DNA of 64,000 nt from Flexistipes sp. (GTDB lineage Bacteria; Chrysiogenota; Deferribacteres; Deferribacterales; Flexistipitaceae), in the NCBI RefSeq assembly GCF_036172515.1, contig NZ_JAXKVW010000002.1:186001-250000 (forward strand), in the 5' to 3' direction. The notes under the pieces are model-generated. The model made no database searches. It was not told the DNA's origin and saw nothing but the letters and a program-made list of their open reading frames with translations. Position 1 is the stretch's first letter, and every line of letters begins with the position of its first letter. A program made the translations under genes and the position numbers. Of this stretch, positions 9,392-19,139 are shown in pieces.

Positions 9392-10994
9392 TAACAAAAA
9401 TATAGTATTTTTTTTGCTTTTATACTTTTTTGTTCTTTCTCTGCCCGCTTACAACCTGCCTTTATTGGAAACAACTGAAGCCCGTTATGCCGAAGTTGCA
9501 AGGGAAATGATTGTTACAGGCAATTATCTGGAGCCTCAGTTTGAGGGTGTAAAACATTTTCATAAACCCCCCTTTGCCTACTGGATGATGGCAGCCGGCA
9601 TGAAGATTTTCGGTACAAACGGTTTTGGTGTCAGATTTTTTGGTATTGTTGCAGCGGTTTTTTCGGTGTTCTTTCTGTACAAAACCGCCGGACTGTTTTT
9701 CAGGGAAAGAGATGACCGGTTTTTAAATTCACTGATTCTGGCATCCTCTCTGCTTTTTCTTGTCATAGCCAGGATTGCATCCACTGATATATATCTGACC
9801 TTTTTTACTCTGTCGGCTCAGTATTTTCTGTTTAAACAGATATTTTATGAGAAATCCGTCATTAATGCTTCAATCTACGGGATTCTGCTGGGGCTCGGTT
9901 TTATTACAAAAGGACCTATAATATTTCTTTTTACTGTCCTGCCGTATTTGACAGGGAAAATATTTTTTAAATCCCACCGGCAAAATTTTACATTAAAAGA
10001 GATTGTATATTCGGTTTTGCTTTTCTCAGCCGTATCACTTCCCTGGTATATAGCTGTTATAGTTAAAAATCCCGATTTGCTGTACTATTTTATTAAAGTG
10101 CAGACTGTTGACAGGGTTGCCACCAACAGATTTGACAGGGATAAAGATTTCTATTACTTTTTTATGATATTTCTTGTCTCTTTTTTTCCCCATATCGTGT
10201 ATTTTATCAAATCGCTTATAAATTTCAGAAAGCTGGAGAGTTTTTTAAAGTCTCAATTTTTATATATTTTGGTACCGTTTATTGTATTTCAGATTTCAGT
10301 GAGTAAGCTTGCGACCTATATCCTTCCCTTTTACGGTACAGCCTCTTTGGTCGCATATTATGGGTACAAAAATTTCAGTTCCACCGTTTTAAACAGAACA
10401 ATAATATTTATTTCATTTATTTTTCCTGCAGCATTGGCTCTTTCGGGATATTTTTATGAACCGTTATACGATTTTCGTTATTATGCCATGTTATGTGCTC
10501 TGATTTTGATTGTTTTTCTTTTTTCTCTTTTTAAGCATATTTATAGCTTTAAAAGCTTTTTGACAGGTATCGCTTTCTTTTATATTATGCTTACCTTATT
10601 ACTCTATCTTTTCATTCCATATATTGGTCCGAACATAAAAGGGTATAAACAAATGAGCCATAAACTTAACAGTATTGATCCGGAAAAAAATATTCAAACA
10701 CTGCTTTTCAGGACGAGCAAACCTTCTGTATCTTTCTACAGAAATAAGCTTGCAGTGACTGCATTGGAAGATGACAGATATTTCGGTTTTCAGAAAACGG
10801 ATGAATATGAAAAATATTATTATACATCAGAAGAGCAAGTGCAGCAATTTGTGGGTATCCATGAAATGTTTTTCCTGGTAACAAAGCCGGAAAAATATCT
10901 TGACTTTCAAAAGAAGTATGGAACACAATGCGAGGCAGTGTTTGAACAGAGAAAATACTCAGCTTATAAGTGTACCAACAAGGGGTTAAAATGA
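9378..10994 (+). CDS. GT39 / ArnT-like glycosyltransferase
   Basis: Polytopic membrane glycosyltransferase, 538 aa, with about 10-12 hydrophobic segments. The first periplasmic loop carries the family signature LLETTEARYAEVAREM with acidic catalytic residues (around residues 30-45), followed by the HKPPFAYWM motif, as in ArnT and other lipid A or protein O-glycosyl transferases that use polyprenyl-phosphate sugars. The C-terminal ~110 residues form a soluble periplasmic domain. It is the last gene of the GT2-LAB_N-GT39 set. Transfer of aminoarabinose specifically is not supported, because no other arn genes are visible. Confidence 0.87.
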   Translation: MKTISNKNIVFFLLLYFFVLSLPAYNLPLLETTEARYAEVAREMIVTGNYLEPQFEGVKHFHKPPFAYWMMAAGMKIFGTNGFGVRFFGIVAAVFSVFFLYKTAGLFFRERDDRFLNSLILASSLLFLVIARIASTDIYLTFFTLSAQYFLFKQIFYEKSVINASIYGILLGLGFITKGPIIFLFTVLPYLTGKIFFKSHRQNFTLKEIVYSVLLFSAVSLPWYIAVIVKNPDLLYYFIKVQTVDRVATNRFDRDKDFYYFFMIFLVSFFPHIVYFIKSLINFRKLESFLKSQFLYILVPFIVFQISVSKLATYILPFYGTASLVAYYGYKNFSSTVLNRTIIFISFIFPAALALSGYFYEPLYDFRYYAMLCALILIVFLFSLFKHIYSFKSFLTGIAFFYIMLTLLLYLFIPYIGPNIKGYKQMSHKLNSIDPEKNIQTLLFRTSKPSVSFYRNKLAVTALEDDRYFGFQKTDEYEKYYYTSEEQVQQFVGIHEMFFLVTKPEKYLDFQKKYGTQCEAVFEQRKYSAYKCTNKGLK

Positions 10995-11509
10995 TTGAAC
11001 TGTTAAGAAAAAGAAGAAGTGTTCGTAAATTTAAGGATGAAAGTATTGAATCGGAAAAAATTGAAATATTGAAAGAGGCGGTTCTCAGGGCGCCCACTTC
11101 GAGAAATATCATGCCTTGGGAATTTATTTTTGTTACAGATAAGGATAAATTGAAAAAATTGTCCGAAGCAAAACAGCACGGCTCTGCTTTTGTTGCAGGT
11201 GCTCCTTTGGCTGTTGTAGTCTGTGCTGATACAGACAGATCTGATGTTTGGGTGGAAGACTGCAGTATCGCTTCTATAATACTTCAGTTAACCGGGCTTG
11301 AGCAGGGGCTGGGCAGCTGCTGGGCACAGATCAGGAATCGTAAGCACAATGAATCTGAATCTGCAGAGGAGTATATCCAAAAATTGTTTGATATCCCTGA
11401 GCGCTTTGCAGTGGAAAGTATTATTGCTTTGGGTTATCCCGATGAAGAAAAAGAGCCTGTACCGTATTCAGCTTTGCCGCTGGAAAAAATTCATATGCAA
11501 GAATTCTGA
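10991..11509 (+). CDS. Nitroreductase-family flavoprotein
   Basis: Predicted FMN-dependent NAD(P)H oxidoreductase, 172 aa. The N-terminus has the RKRRSVRKF flavin-phosphate motif, APTSRNIMPWEF follows near residue 38, and the C-terminus has IALGYPDEEKEP. I chose ATG 10991 because AAGGGG lies 6 nt upstream; a GTG at 10970 would extend it inside the GT39 gene. The start overlaps the GT39 stop by 4 nt. The substrate is unknown and the link to the glycosyltransferases may be only positional. Confidence 0.88.
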   Translation: MIELLRKRRSVRKFKDESIESEKIEILKEAVLRAPTSRNIMPWEFIFVTDKDKLKKLSEAKQHGSAFVAGAPLAVVVCADTDRSDVWVEDCSIASIILQLTGLEQGLGSCWAQIRNRKHNESESAEEYIQKLFDIPERFAVESIIALGYPDEEKEPVPYSALPLEKIHMQEF

Positions 11510-11845
11510 ATTTCTTTATAACGTAATAGGTAACAAAGATCTATAGTTTTGGTAAACAAAATACTACTTCTTTATTTCACTACTTTACCAGCTGTCCTAT
11601 TTCCCAAAATCCAAAACCTAAAACCCAAAACCCATATTCAAAGTTTTCTCCTTTAGAAACCATGCGAAAATAATAAGTATTTATAAGGGGGTACAATAAA
11701 AAATTAACAATAAATTATGATATATATTTATACTTAAAATACTTTATGATGATTAAGCATGTGGTGCAAATCAACGCAGAAGTTGTGATAAAATATAATT
11801 ATATTTTTTATTGACTTGTAGGCTAAAAAGAGAGATTATAGTAAT
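11510..11845. repeat. Intergenic gap with heptamer repeat (CCCAAAA)5
   Basis: This 336-bp gap separates the nitroreductase and the GntR-type regulator. Five consecutive heptamers of the CCCAAAA type (CCCAAAA, TCCAAAA, CCTAAAA, CCCAAAA, CCCATAT) occupy 11603-11637. The rest is AT-rich and must contain the regulator's promoter. I see no RNA gene and no convincing promoter hexamer pair at proper distance. Confidence 0.6.
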
Positions 11846-12763
11846 ATGAATAATAAAACTGTATCCGCATTTAACAAATCTGCTGCAGTAAAGGCCTATA
11901 TCATAAAAATGATATTTGAGAAGCGCAGCGGCAATATCCCCACTTCCGAAGAGCTTGCCGCGAAATTCGGCGCCAATGTTAACACCGTCAAAAAAGTCAT
12001 AAAGGATTTAGCCAAAGAAGGCTACATAAAAACAAACAAAAAAGCCGGAACCGCTATAAAGACTCCGATTCCAACAGAGGCTTCCAGCAGTTTCAAGATG
12101 TATATGGAAAATCTTATAAGTCTTATAATGGAGATGAAAAGCAGCGGATTGGGCGAAACTGAAGTTGAATCAATTTTTATAAACGCCTTAAGCGAAAACA
12201 AGAAAGCCGAAAGCAATATTATTTATATAGATACATCACCGGAATCTTTGATTGTCGGCAAAGCAGAGCTGGAAACCAAGCTCGGATTTAATATAACAAC
12301 CATGCTTCTTGAGGATTTTCTGCGCAAATACGAGAAGATTAAAGGTGATGACAAGATTTTTATCACCACTTATATCTGTTTCCAGCATCTGGTAAATAGA
12401 AATATTAATGAAAATATTATCCCTCTCAAAATTACACCGCCTTTGGACCTGCTGGTGAATTTTGATAAAATACCAATAGATACCAATGTCGTTTCGGTTG
12501 TGCTGAGTGAACAGATTCAGGAGCGCATATATGATGTTTACGGCTTAATTCTGGAGAAATTCAGAAATTTTAAGATTTATACTTTGTCTGAAGTTAAAAG
12601 AAAGCCCGTTCTGCTGGATAACTGCGATTTGCTGTTAACACTGAAAAGCATTTACAGAGCAAATGAAGAGTATTTTTCAAAAGTTTCAAATGTTATTACC
12701 TATAACAGGTTTCATGATGATGAGGGGATCGAGCTGATTAAAAGTTATTTGAAAAGACCATAA
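11846..12763 (+). CDS. GntR-type transcriptional regulator
   Basis: 305-aa DNA-binding protein. Residues ~12-70 form a GntR-like winged helix (AVKAYIIKMI, then PTSEELAAKFGANVNTVKKVIKDLAKEGYI and a wing KKAGTAIKT). The C-terminal ~220 residues do not show a familiar FadR, UTRA or aminotransferase motif, so the effector domain is unassigned. It sits 17 bp before the hydantoinase A gene in the same direction and probably controls the downstream hydantoinase/TRAP genes in response to the imported substrate. That is inferred from position. Confidence 0.82.
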   Translation: MNNKTVSAFNKSAAVKAYIIKMIFEKRSGNIPTSEELAAKFGANVNTVKKVIKDLAKEGYIKTNKKAGTAIKTPIPTEASSSFKMYMENLISLIMEMKSSGLGETEVESIFINALSENKKAESNIIYIDTSPESLIVGKAELETKLGFNITTMLLEDFLRKYEKIKGDDKIFITTYICFQHLVNRNINENIIPLKITPPLDLLVNFDKIPIDTNVVSVVLSEQIQERIYDVYGLILEKFRNFKIYTLSEVKRKPVLLDNCDLLLTLKSIYRANEEYFSKVSNVITYNRFHDDEGIELIKSYLKRP

Positions 12764-12780
12764 TTTATGGAGGGTTGGTA

Positions 12781-14760
12781 ATGGAGATCGTAGGTGTTGA
12801 TACTGGAGGCACATTTACTGATTTTATATATAAGTCGGGAAAAAAATGGGGAGTGTTTAAGCATCTCTCAACTCCCGAAAATCCTGCGGAAGCCGTTCTC
12901 GGCGGCTTGAAAAAAGTCCTGAAAAATGAAAATTTTCAGGTGGTTCACGGATCTACTGTGGCGACTAATGCCATACTGGAAAGAAAAGGCGCCAACACTG
13001 CTTTAATAACCAATAAAAAATTTGAAGATGTTTTTGAAATAGGCAGGCAGAACAGAAGCGAGTTGTATAACCTGAAATACAGAAGGGAGAATATGCTCGT
13101 TCCCGCCACTTTAAGATTTGGTCTTAACTGCAGAATAAATGTGGATGGTGAAGAGATTGAACCTTTTGATGAGCAGGAAGCCAGAAGCATTATAGCAAAG
13201 CTGAAACAGGCGGAAGTTGAGTCAGTTGCGGTTTGTTTCCTTTTCTCATATCTGAATCCCGCCCATGAAATCCAAATGGGAGAGCTTCTCAGAGAAGCTG
13301 AAATTCCTTTCTCACTCTCACATAAAGTTTTATCAGAGTTCAGGGAATATGAAAGGACATCCACTACTGTGGTAAATGCCTATGTGTCCCCCAAAATGAA
13401 AAGATATATAACTTATATCATGCAGAATTTCGGCGGTAATGAATTAAGGGTTATGCAGTCCAACGGCGGAAGTATTTCAGCCGATACGGCAATGGAAGAA
13501 TCTGTCAGAACCATTCTCTCAGGCCCTGCAGGCGGTGCAGTTGGAGCTTATGAGATAGCAAAAAAAGCGGGTTTTAACAAAATTATTACATTCGATATGG
13601 GCGGCACTTCCACCGACGTGGCTCTTCTGGATGAAGGACTGCCCCTTACGATGGAATCCACCATATCCAACTTTCCTGTGAAAGTTCCCATGATAGATAT
13701 CCATACCGTGGGCGCAGGTGGCGGATCGATTGCATATATTGACAAAGGCGGATCACTAAAAGTCGGTCCTGAAAGTGCCGGAGCCGATCCTGGCCCCATA
13801 TGCTACGGTAAAGGGAAGGATATAACGGTGACGGATGCCAATCTTTTTCTGGGAAGACTTGTCCCTGAGAATTTTCTGGGCGGCAATATGAAACTTAACA
13901 CCGATAAACTTAAAAAAAGCTTCGGTGAAATGTCAAATAAAATAAATCTGAGCTCAAACGAAGTGGCTGAAGGTATATTGGCGGTTGCCAATACAGCGAT
14001 GGAAAGGGCTATCCGGGTAATATCCGTTGAGCGGGGGCATAATCCACAGGAGTTTGCACTCTTTTCTTTCGGCGGTGCCGGTGGAATGCATGCGGTTTCA
14101 CTTGCCAGACTGTTGAAAATACCAAAAGTTATAATACCGATGAATCCTGGGATTTTATCAGCAATCGGTATGCTTATGGCGGATCTTATAAAAGACTACT
14201 CACTGACAGTAATGCTCAAGAATGAAAATATAAGCCGTGAAGAAATAGACAGCAGGTTTGTGCCGATCCAGGGCAAAGCTTATGATGAAATGAGACTGGA
14301 GGGGATTGATAAAGAGGATGTTATCATCGAAAAGTATCTTGATATGCGCTATCAGGGACAGTCTTATGAAATACTTGTACCTTATAAAGATGATTTTGAG
14401 GATGAATTTCACAGGCTGCATGAGCAAAACTACGGGTATTGTAACAAAAATAAACCTGTTGAAGTTGTAAATATCAGATTAAGAGCCCGGGGAATGCCTG
14501 AGAAACCGGTTTTTGAAAAAATACAAAAGGGTGCAAAAAAACCTGAAAGCAAAGCTTATCTGGGAAGCCAGGATGTTGTTTTTGATGGTGAAACTTACCG
14601 GACAGCGCTTTATGACAGAAAGGAGCTTAAGAGTGGAAATGTAATAGAAGGAGCAGCTATACTTCTGGAATATTCTTCCACGATTGTTCTGCCGCCTCAT
14701 TCAAAAGCGGAAGTTGATGATTACGGCAATTTAGTCATCGATACTGAAGGAGGCATTTAA
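12781..14760 (+). CDS. hyuA: Hydantoinase/oxoprolinase-family protein, subunit A
   Basis: Predicted ATP-dependent cyclic-amide hydrolase (N-methylhydantoinase/5-oxoprolinase/acetone-carboxylase superfamily), large ATPase subunit, 659 aa. The N-terminus shows the actin-like ATP site VGVDTGGTFTDF. Further on are HGSTVATNAILERKG, ILSGPAGGAVGA, FDMGGTSTDVAL and SFGGAGGMHA, all hallmark hydantoinase A motifs. ATG 12781 is chosen over a TTG at 12775 because GGAGGG is at 12769-12774. Its stop overlaps the ATG of subunit B. The TRAP genes downstream probably supply its substrate, whose identity cannot be read. Confidence 0.92.
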   Translation: MEIVGVDTGGTFTDFIYKSGKKWGVFKHLSTPENPAEAVLGGLKKVLKNENFQVVHGSTVATNAILERKGANTALITNKKFEDVFEIGRQNRSELYNLKYRRENMLVPATLRFGLNCRINVDGEEIEPFDEQEARSIIAKLKQAEVESVAVCFLFSYLNPAHEIQMGELLREAEIPFSLSHKVLSEFREYERTSTTVVNAYVSPKMKRYITYIMQNFGGNELRVMQSNGGSISADTAMEESVRTILSGPAGGAVGAYEIAKKAGFNKIITFDMGGTSTDVALLDEGLPLTMESTISNFPVKVPMIDIHTVGAGGGSIAYIDKGGSLKVGPESAGADPGPICYGKGKDITVTDANLFLGRLVPENFLGGNMKLNTDKLKKSFGEMSNKINLSSNEVAEGILAVANTAMERAIRVISVERGHNPQEFALFSFGGAGGMHAVSLARLLKIPKVIIPMNPGILSAIGMLMADLIKDYSLTVMLKNENISREEIDSRFVPIQGKAYDEMRLEGIDKEDVIIEKYLDMRYQGQSYEILVPYKDDFEDEFHRLHEQNYGYCNKNKPVEVVNIRLRARGMPEKPVFEKIQKGAKKPESKAYLGSQDVVFDGETYRTALYDRKELKSGNVIEGAAILLEYSSTIVLPPHSKAEVDDYGNLVIDTEGGI

Positions 14761-16331
14761 TGAAAGTTAATCCTATTCTTTTGGAAGTTTTTAAGAACCG
14801 GTTTTCCTCGATTTCCGAGGAAATGGGTGTGACACTTAACAGAACTGCATTTTCACCTAATATCAAAGAAAGAAGGGATTTCTCCTGTGCTGTGTTCGAT
14901 GAAAACGGCGAAATGGTGGCTCAGGCTGCCCATATACCTGTTCACCTGGGCTCAATGCCTATGTCGGTAAAATCCGCCATTTCAAGCTGTGATTTAAAAC
15001 CGGGTGATATGGTAATGCTGAATGACCCCTATAAGGGTGGAACTCATTTGCCGGATATAACGATTGTTGCTCCCGTTTTTATCGAAGGGGATAAGCCCAG
15101 TTTCTATGTGGCAAACAGAGCTCATCATTCAGATGTAGGCGGGATGACTGCCGGCTCAATGCCGCTGTCCACATCTATATTTCAGGAGGGTGTTATTATA
15201 CCTCCTGTTAAAATTATGGAAAATGACAAAGTGGACGAAAAATTGATGCAGTTTTTCCTGAACAATGTCCGGACTCCTGTTGAGAGGGAAGGGGACTTCG
15301 CAGCCCAGATTATGGCAAATATTACTGGAATCAAAAGGATTAAGGAATTAGTAGAAAAATACAGTGAAGAGACCGTTTGTTTTTACGCTTCTGCGCTTAT
15401 GGAATATTCGGAAAAAATCACAAAAAATACGATAAAAAATATACCCGACGGAAAATATACGTTTGAAGACTTTATGGATGATGACGGCAAGACAAAGGAT
15501 AAAATCCCTGTAAGGGTTAATCTTATTATCAAAGGGGACAAGGCTGAGCTTGATTTCCGCGATTCCGGGGATCAGGTTGCCGGCAGTGTGAATGCCGTTT
15601 ATTCGATAACACTATCTGCCGTTTTGTATGTTTTCAGAGCCTTAACTGAAGAAAATATTCCCACAAATGCCGGATGTCTGAGACCAATAAACGTCAAAAC
15701 AAAAAAAGGTACAATTGTGGATGCTGAATTTCCCTCTGCAGTTGCCGGAGGAAATGTCGAAACATCACAGAGAATTGTGGACGCCATTCTCGGAGCACTT
15801 TCAGAAGCAATCCCGGATAAAGTGTGTGCAGCCGGACAGGGTACGATGAATAATACAGCAATAGGCGGATTTGATAAAAGGAAAAATTCACCCTTTACAT
15901 ATTATGAAACCCTCGGCGGCGGGATGGGAGCATCCAGCGAAAATCATGGAGAAAGCGCTGTGCATTCGCATATGACGAATACCTTAAATACTCCGGTGGA
16001 AGCTCTTGAATACAGCTTTCCTTTTCTTGTTACCGAATACTCCATAAGAAAGAATTCCAGCGGAGGAGGTAAATTTAAAGGGGGTAACGGCATGGTCAGA
16101 GAAATTAAACTGTTAGCCGATGCCGAAGTCAGTGTCCTTTCGGAAAGACGTTCATTTCCGCCATACGGTTTGTGCGGAGGCAAGCCCGGAAAGTGCGGCA
16201 GGAATATTATAATTTCCGGTAAAAGCAGAAAGGAGATGCCCGGCAAATTTCATGCTGAACTGAAAGAAAATGATATAATAAGGATAGAAACTCCTGGTGG
16301 CGGAGGTTATGGAAAAATAAAAGGTAAATAA
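14760..16331 (+). CDS. hyuB: Hydantoinase/oxoprolinase-family protein, subunit B
   Basis: Second subunit of the cyclic-amide hydrolase complex, 523 aa. Family motifs include EEMGVTLNRTAFSPNIKERRDFSCA at the N-terminus, HIPVHLGSMP, MLNDPYKGGTHLPDI, and the C-terminal GGGKFKGGNGMVRE and ETPGGGGYG. It starts one base before the end of subunit A (TAATG), so stoichiometric coupled translation is expected. Both subunits are full length and intact. Confidence 0.92.
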   Translation: MKVNPILLEVFKNRFSSISEEMGVTLNRTAFSPNIKERRDFSCAVFDENGEMVAQAAHIPVHLGSMPMSVKSAISSCDLKPGDMVMLNDPYKGGTHLPDITIVAPVFIEGDKPSFYVANRAHHSDVGGMTAGSMPLSTSIFQEGVIIPPVKIMENDKVDEKLMQFFLNNVRTPVEREGDFAAQIMANITGIKRIKELVEKYSEETVCFYASALMEYSEKITKNTIKNIPDGKYTFEDFMDDDGKTKDKIPVRVNLIIKGDKAELDFRDSGDQVAGSVNAVYSITLSAVLYVFRALTEENIPTNAGCLRPINVKTKKGTIVDAEFPSAVAGGNVETSQRIVDAILGALSEAIPDKVCAAGQGTMNNTAIGGFDKRKNSPFTYYETLGGGMGASSENHGESAVHSHMTNTLNTPVEALEYSFPFLVTEYSIRKNSSGGGKFKGGNGMVREIKLLADAEVSVLSERRSFPPYGLCGGKPGKCGRNIIISGKSRKEMPGKFHAELKENDIIRIETPGGGGYGKIKGK

Positions 16332-16367
16332 AAGCCACAAAAAAAACAAACAAACGGGAGGTTTGTA

Positions 16368-17339
16368 ATGAAAAGGTTACTTTTGTTCCTAATTTTTACT
16401 TGTTTTATCACTTCAGGCGTTTTCGCCGCCGATGTGAAAATGAACCTCAATGCTATTTATGGTCAGAACAGTTTTCATACCCAGGGTGCAATGTATTTTG
16501 CCGATTTGGTTGAAGAGTATACCGACGGTAGTGTTGATATTACCGTTCACCCCGGTGGCAGCCTTGGTTTTAAAGGGCCTGAGCTTTTGAAAGCGGTCAA
16601 AGATGCCCAGGTACCGATGTCAGACATCCTTATGGGTGTTGTTGCGGGCAGTGAGCATGTTTTTGGTATCAGTTCTCTTCCAAGACTGGCTTCATCATTT
16701 GACGAGGCAAAAGAGCTGTATGAAGACACCAAGCCATTGTACAAAGAAGCGGCTGCCAAATGGAACCAAAAGTTTCTCTATGCAGCACCGTGGCCGCCGA
16801 GTGGTCTTGTTACAAAAAACAAGGTGGAAACAGCTGCGGATATTAAAAATGCTAAGATAAGAACATATGATAAAAACGGTGCAAATTTTCTCAGGGAATT
16901 AGGAGCTGCCGGTATATCTATGCCCTGGGGTGAAGTGTATTCTGCGCTCAGAACAGGTCTGATCGATGGTGTTCTCACTTCTGCCGAATCAGCCAAAAAC
17001 GGAAAATTCTGGGAAGTATTGGGACATTTCAACAATATTAACTATGCCTTTCCTCTTAATATGGTTACCATTAACAAAGATTACTGGGATTCATTGAGCA
17101 ATGAACAGCAGAAAGCTATGCTTAAGGCCGCCGCTGAAACGGAAAAACATCAGTGGGAAAGCTCAGAGGCAAAAACCAAAGAAGCACTTGATGTTATTGA
17201 GGAGAACGGCATTGTAATATCCCAGCCCAGCGGGAAATTTGCAGAACAGATGGATGCAGCGGCAAAGGTTATTGTAAACAACTATCTTAAGGATGCATCA
17301 TCAGAGACGGAGAAAGTTCTGGAGAAGTACATTAAATGA
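16368..17339 (+). CDS. dctP: TRAP transporter substrate-binding protein (DctP family)
   Basis: Periplasmic solute receptor, 323 aa, with a signal peptide ending near FAA (residues 1-20). The family pattern is clear: HTQGAMYFADLVEEYTDG early on, then IRTYDKNG and the conserved region GEVYSALRTGLIDGVLTS (around residues 188-205), which includes the arginine-proximal ligand site. GGGAGG precedes ATG 16368. It follows hyuB by 36 bp and overlaps dctQ by 4 nt. TRAP receptors of this group usually bind organic acids; here the cargo is probably the hydantoinase substrate. Confidence 0.92.
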   Translation: MKRLLLFLIFTCFITSGVFAADVKMNLNAIYGQNSFHTQGAMYFADLVEEYTDGSVDITVHPGGSLGFKGPELLKAVKDAQVPMSDILMGVVAGSEHVFGISSLPRLASSFDEAKELYEDTKPLYKEAAAKWNQKFLYAAPWPPSGLVTKNKVETAADIKNAKIRTYDKNGANFLRELGAAGISMPWGEVYSALRTGLIDGVLTSAESAKNGKFWEVLGHFNNINYAFPLNMVTINKDYWDSLSNEQQKAMLKAAAETEKHQWESSEAKTKEALDVIEENGIVISQPSGKFAEQMDAAAKVIVNNYLKDASSETEKVLEKYIK

Positions 17340-17836
17340 TCGGGAAGCTAAACGGTTTTGTAAGGAAGGTATCGGATTTCGGTGCCTTCCTTTCTTCAGT
17401 ATTTATGATTCTGATAACATTGCTGATAGGTCTGGAAGTGTTGCTTCGTTCTGTTTTTGATACCACAACTCACATTTCAACCGAGTACAGTACTTATTTT
17501 TTCATAGCTCTTGTTTCATTGGGGCTGGCTTATACTATGAAAGAAAACGGTCATATAAGAATCACACTTCTCACCGGAAGACTGAAAGGCAAAGCAAAAA
17601 TGATACAGGAAATTTTCACAACTGTTTTAGCTTTAATTATTTCTCTGTTTTTGTTGTATTTTTCTGTATTGATGACTTATGAAACTTATTCATTGGGAAT
17701 GCAGGCCGACACTGTATCGGAAACTCCGTTGTATATATCTCAATTAGCTATCCCGGTAGGGGTTTTATTATTAACTTTTCAATTAATCGGCAGAATCTTG
17801 AGGATAATTTATGATTTCAGATCCACTGATACTTAG
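17336..17836 (+). CDS. dctQ: TRAP transporter small permease (DctQ family)
   Basis: Four-helix small membrane subunit, 166 aa. Hydrophobic segments lie near residues 14-34, 48-66, 88-110 and 130-150, and the SLGLAYTMKENGHIRI loop is typical of DctQ. ATG overlaps the dctP stop (ATGA). It ends 26 nt inside dctM. It works with DctM to couple sodium or proton flow to uptake. Confidence 0.9.
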   Translation: MIGKLNGFVRKVSDFGAFLSSVFMILITLLIGLEVLLRSVFDTTTHISTEYSTYFFIALVSLGLAYTMKENGHIRITLLTGRLKGKAKMIQEIFTTVLALIISLFLLYFSVLMTYETYSLGMQADTVSETPLYISQLAIPVGVLLLTFQLIGRILRIIYDFRSTDT

Positions 17837-19139
17837 TATTGTTCTTTTCGGTTTCATGTTTTTACTTTTGTTTGCCGGCTTGTGGATCGGTTTTTCACTG
17901 TTTGCCGCCGGTGTATTCGGCATGTTTATATACGATCTTAATCTTCCTCCTGTACTTTCCATTTGGGATAAGATTGGAAGTCTCATGGCTAATTCCATGT
18001 ACAACAGTCTTAATTCATGGTCATTAACCGCTCTGCCTCTTTTCATTTTTATGGGCGAAATTCTTTTTAGAACAAAAATTTCCACAAAACTCCTTAACGG
18101 ACTGGTTCCGTGGTTATCTTCAGTGCCGGGCAAGCTCCTGCATATAAATGTGGTTGCATGCTCCTTATTTGCAGCTGTTTCAGGCTCAAGTGCGGCCACA
18201 ACTGCTACCGTTGGCAAAATTACGCTTGAGGAGCTAAAAAAACGTGGTTACGACAGGCAATTAGCTCTCGGGTCTCTGGCTGGTGCAGGAACGCTTGGCT
18301 TTTTAATCCCGCCGAGTTTAATTATGATTATTTACGGTATACTTTCAGATACATCTATAGGAAAACTGTTTATAGGCGGTATCATACCGGGTGTGATACT
18401 GGCTGGTATGTATTCGATTTTCATCATTGTCAGAATTTTATTGAACAGGAATCTGGTTCCCCAATTGAAAGAAAAGTATACATTTACAGAAAAAATTAAA
18501 GCTTCTTACGAACTGATACCGGTCTTGTTTTTAATAATTATTGTACTGGGCGGCATATATATGGGGGTAACTACCCCGACAGAGGCTGCTGCAATAGGTG
18601 TGATCGGTTCTTTTATACTGGCTGCACTGTTCAAGAATCTTTCATGGGAAAATTTCAAAAGCTCCCTAACAAATGCTGTAAAAACTTCCTGCATGATTTG
18701 TTTTATTATAGCAGGTGCCGGATTTTTGTCCCAGGTGGTTGCTTTTATAGGGATAGCCAGAGCACTCAGTGAATTTATAGTATCTCTGGGGCTTAATGCC
18801 TGGATGCTGATCCTTATTGTGGGGCTTATGTATTTTCTTTTGGGGATGATTTTGGACGGAATTTCCATTGTGGTTATGACTCTGCCTATAGTTTTGCCAA
18901 TCGTTTTGGAAGCCGGTTATCATCCGCTCTGGTTTGGAATCTTTCTGGTTATTATGGTTGAACTTTCACAGATAACACCCCCTGTGGGTTTCAGTCTTTT
19001 TGTGATCGAAGGTATTTCCGGTGAAAATATTACAACAATTCTTAAAGCCACTTTCCCGTTTTTCATCATTATGGCTTCGATGGTTTTGATTCTGCTCCTT
19101 TTCCCTGATGTTGTATTCTTCCTGCCGTCTAAAATGTGA
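17811..19139 (+). CDS. dctM: TRAP transporter large permease (DctM family)
   Basis: Twelve-helix transport subunit, 442 aa. Diagnostic stretches are SGSSAATTATVGKITLEELKKRGYD, GTLGFLIPPSLIMIIYG, MGVTTPTEAAAIGV and QITPPVGFSLFVI. The start overlaps dctQ by 26 nt. It completes a DctPQM system and is the last gene of the GntR-HyuAB-TRAP unit. Confidence 0.93.
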   Translation: MISDPLILSIVLFGFMFLLLFAGLWIGFSLFAAGVFGMFIYDLNLPPVLSIWDKIGSLMANSMYNSLNSWSLTALPLFIFMGEILFRTKISTKLLNGLVPWLSSVPGKLLHINVVACSLFAAVSGSSAATTATVGKITLEELKKRGYDRQLALGSLAGAGTLGFLIPPSLIMIIYGILSDTSIGKLFIGGIIPGVILAGMYSIFIIVRILLNRNLVPQLKEKYTFTEKIKASYELIPVLFLIIIVLGGIYMGVTTPTEAAAIGVIGSFILAALFKNLSWENFKSSLTNAVKTSCMICFIIAGAGFLSQVVAFIGIARALSEFIVSLGLNAWMLILIVGLMYFLLGMILDGISIVVMTLPIVLPIVLEAGYHPLWFGIFLVIMVELSQITPPVGFSLFVIEGISGENITTILKATFPFFIIMASMVLILLLFPDVVFFLPSKM

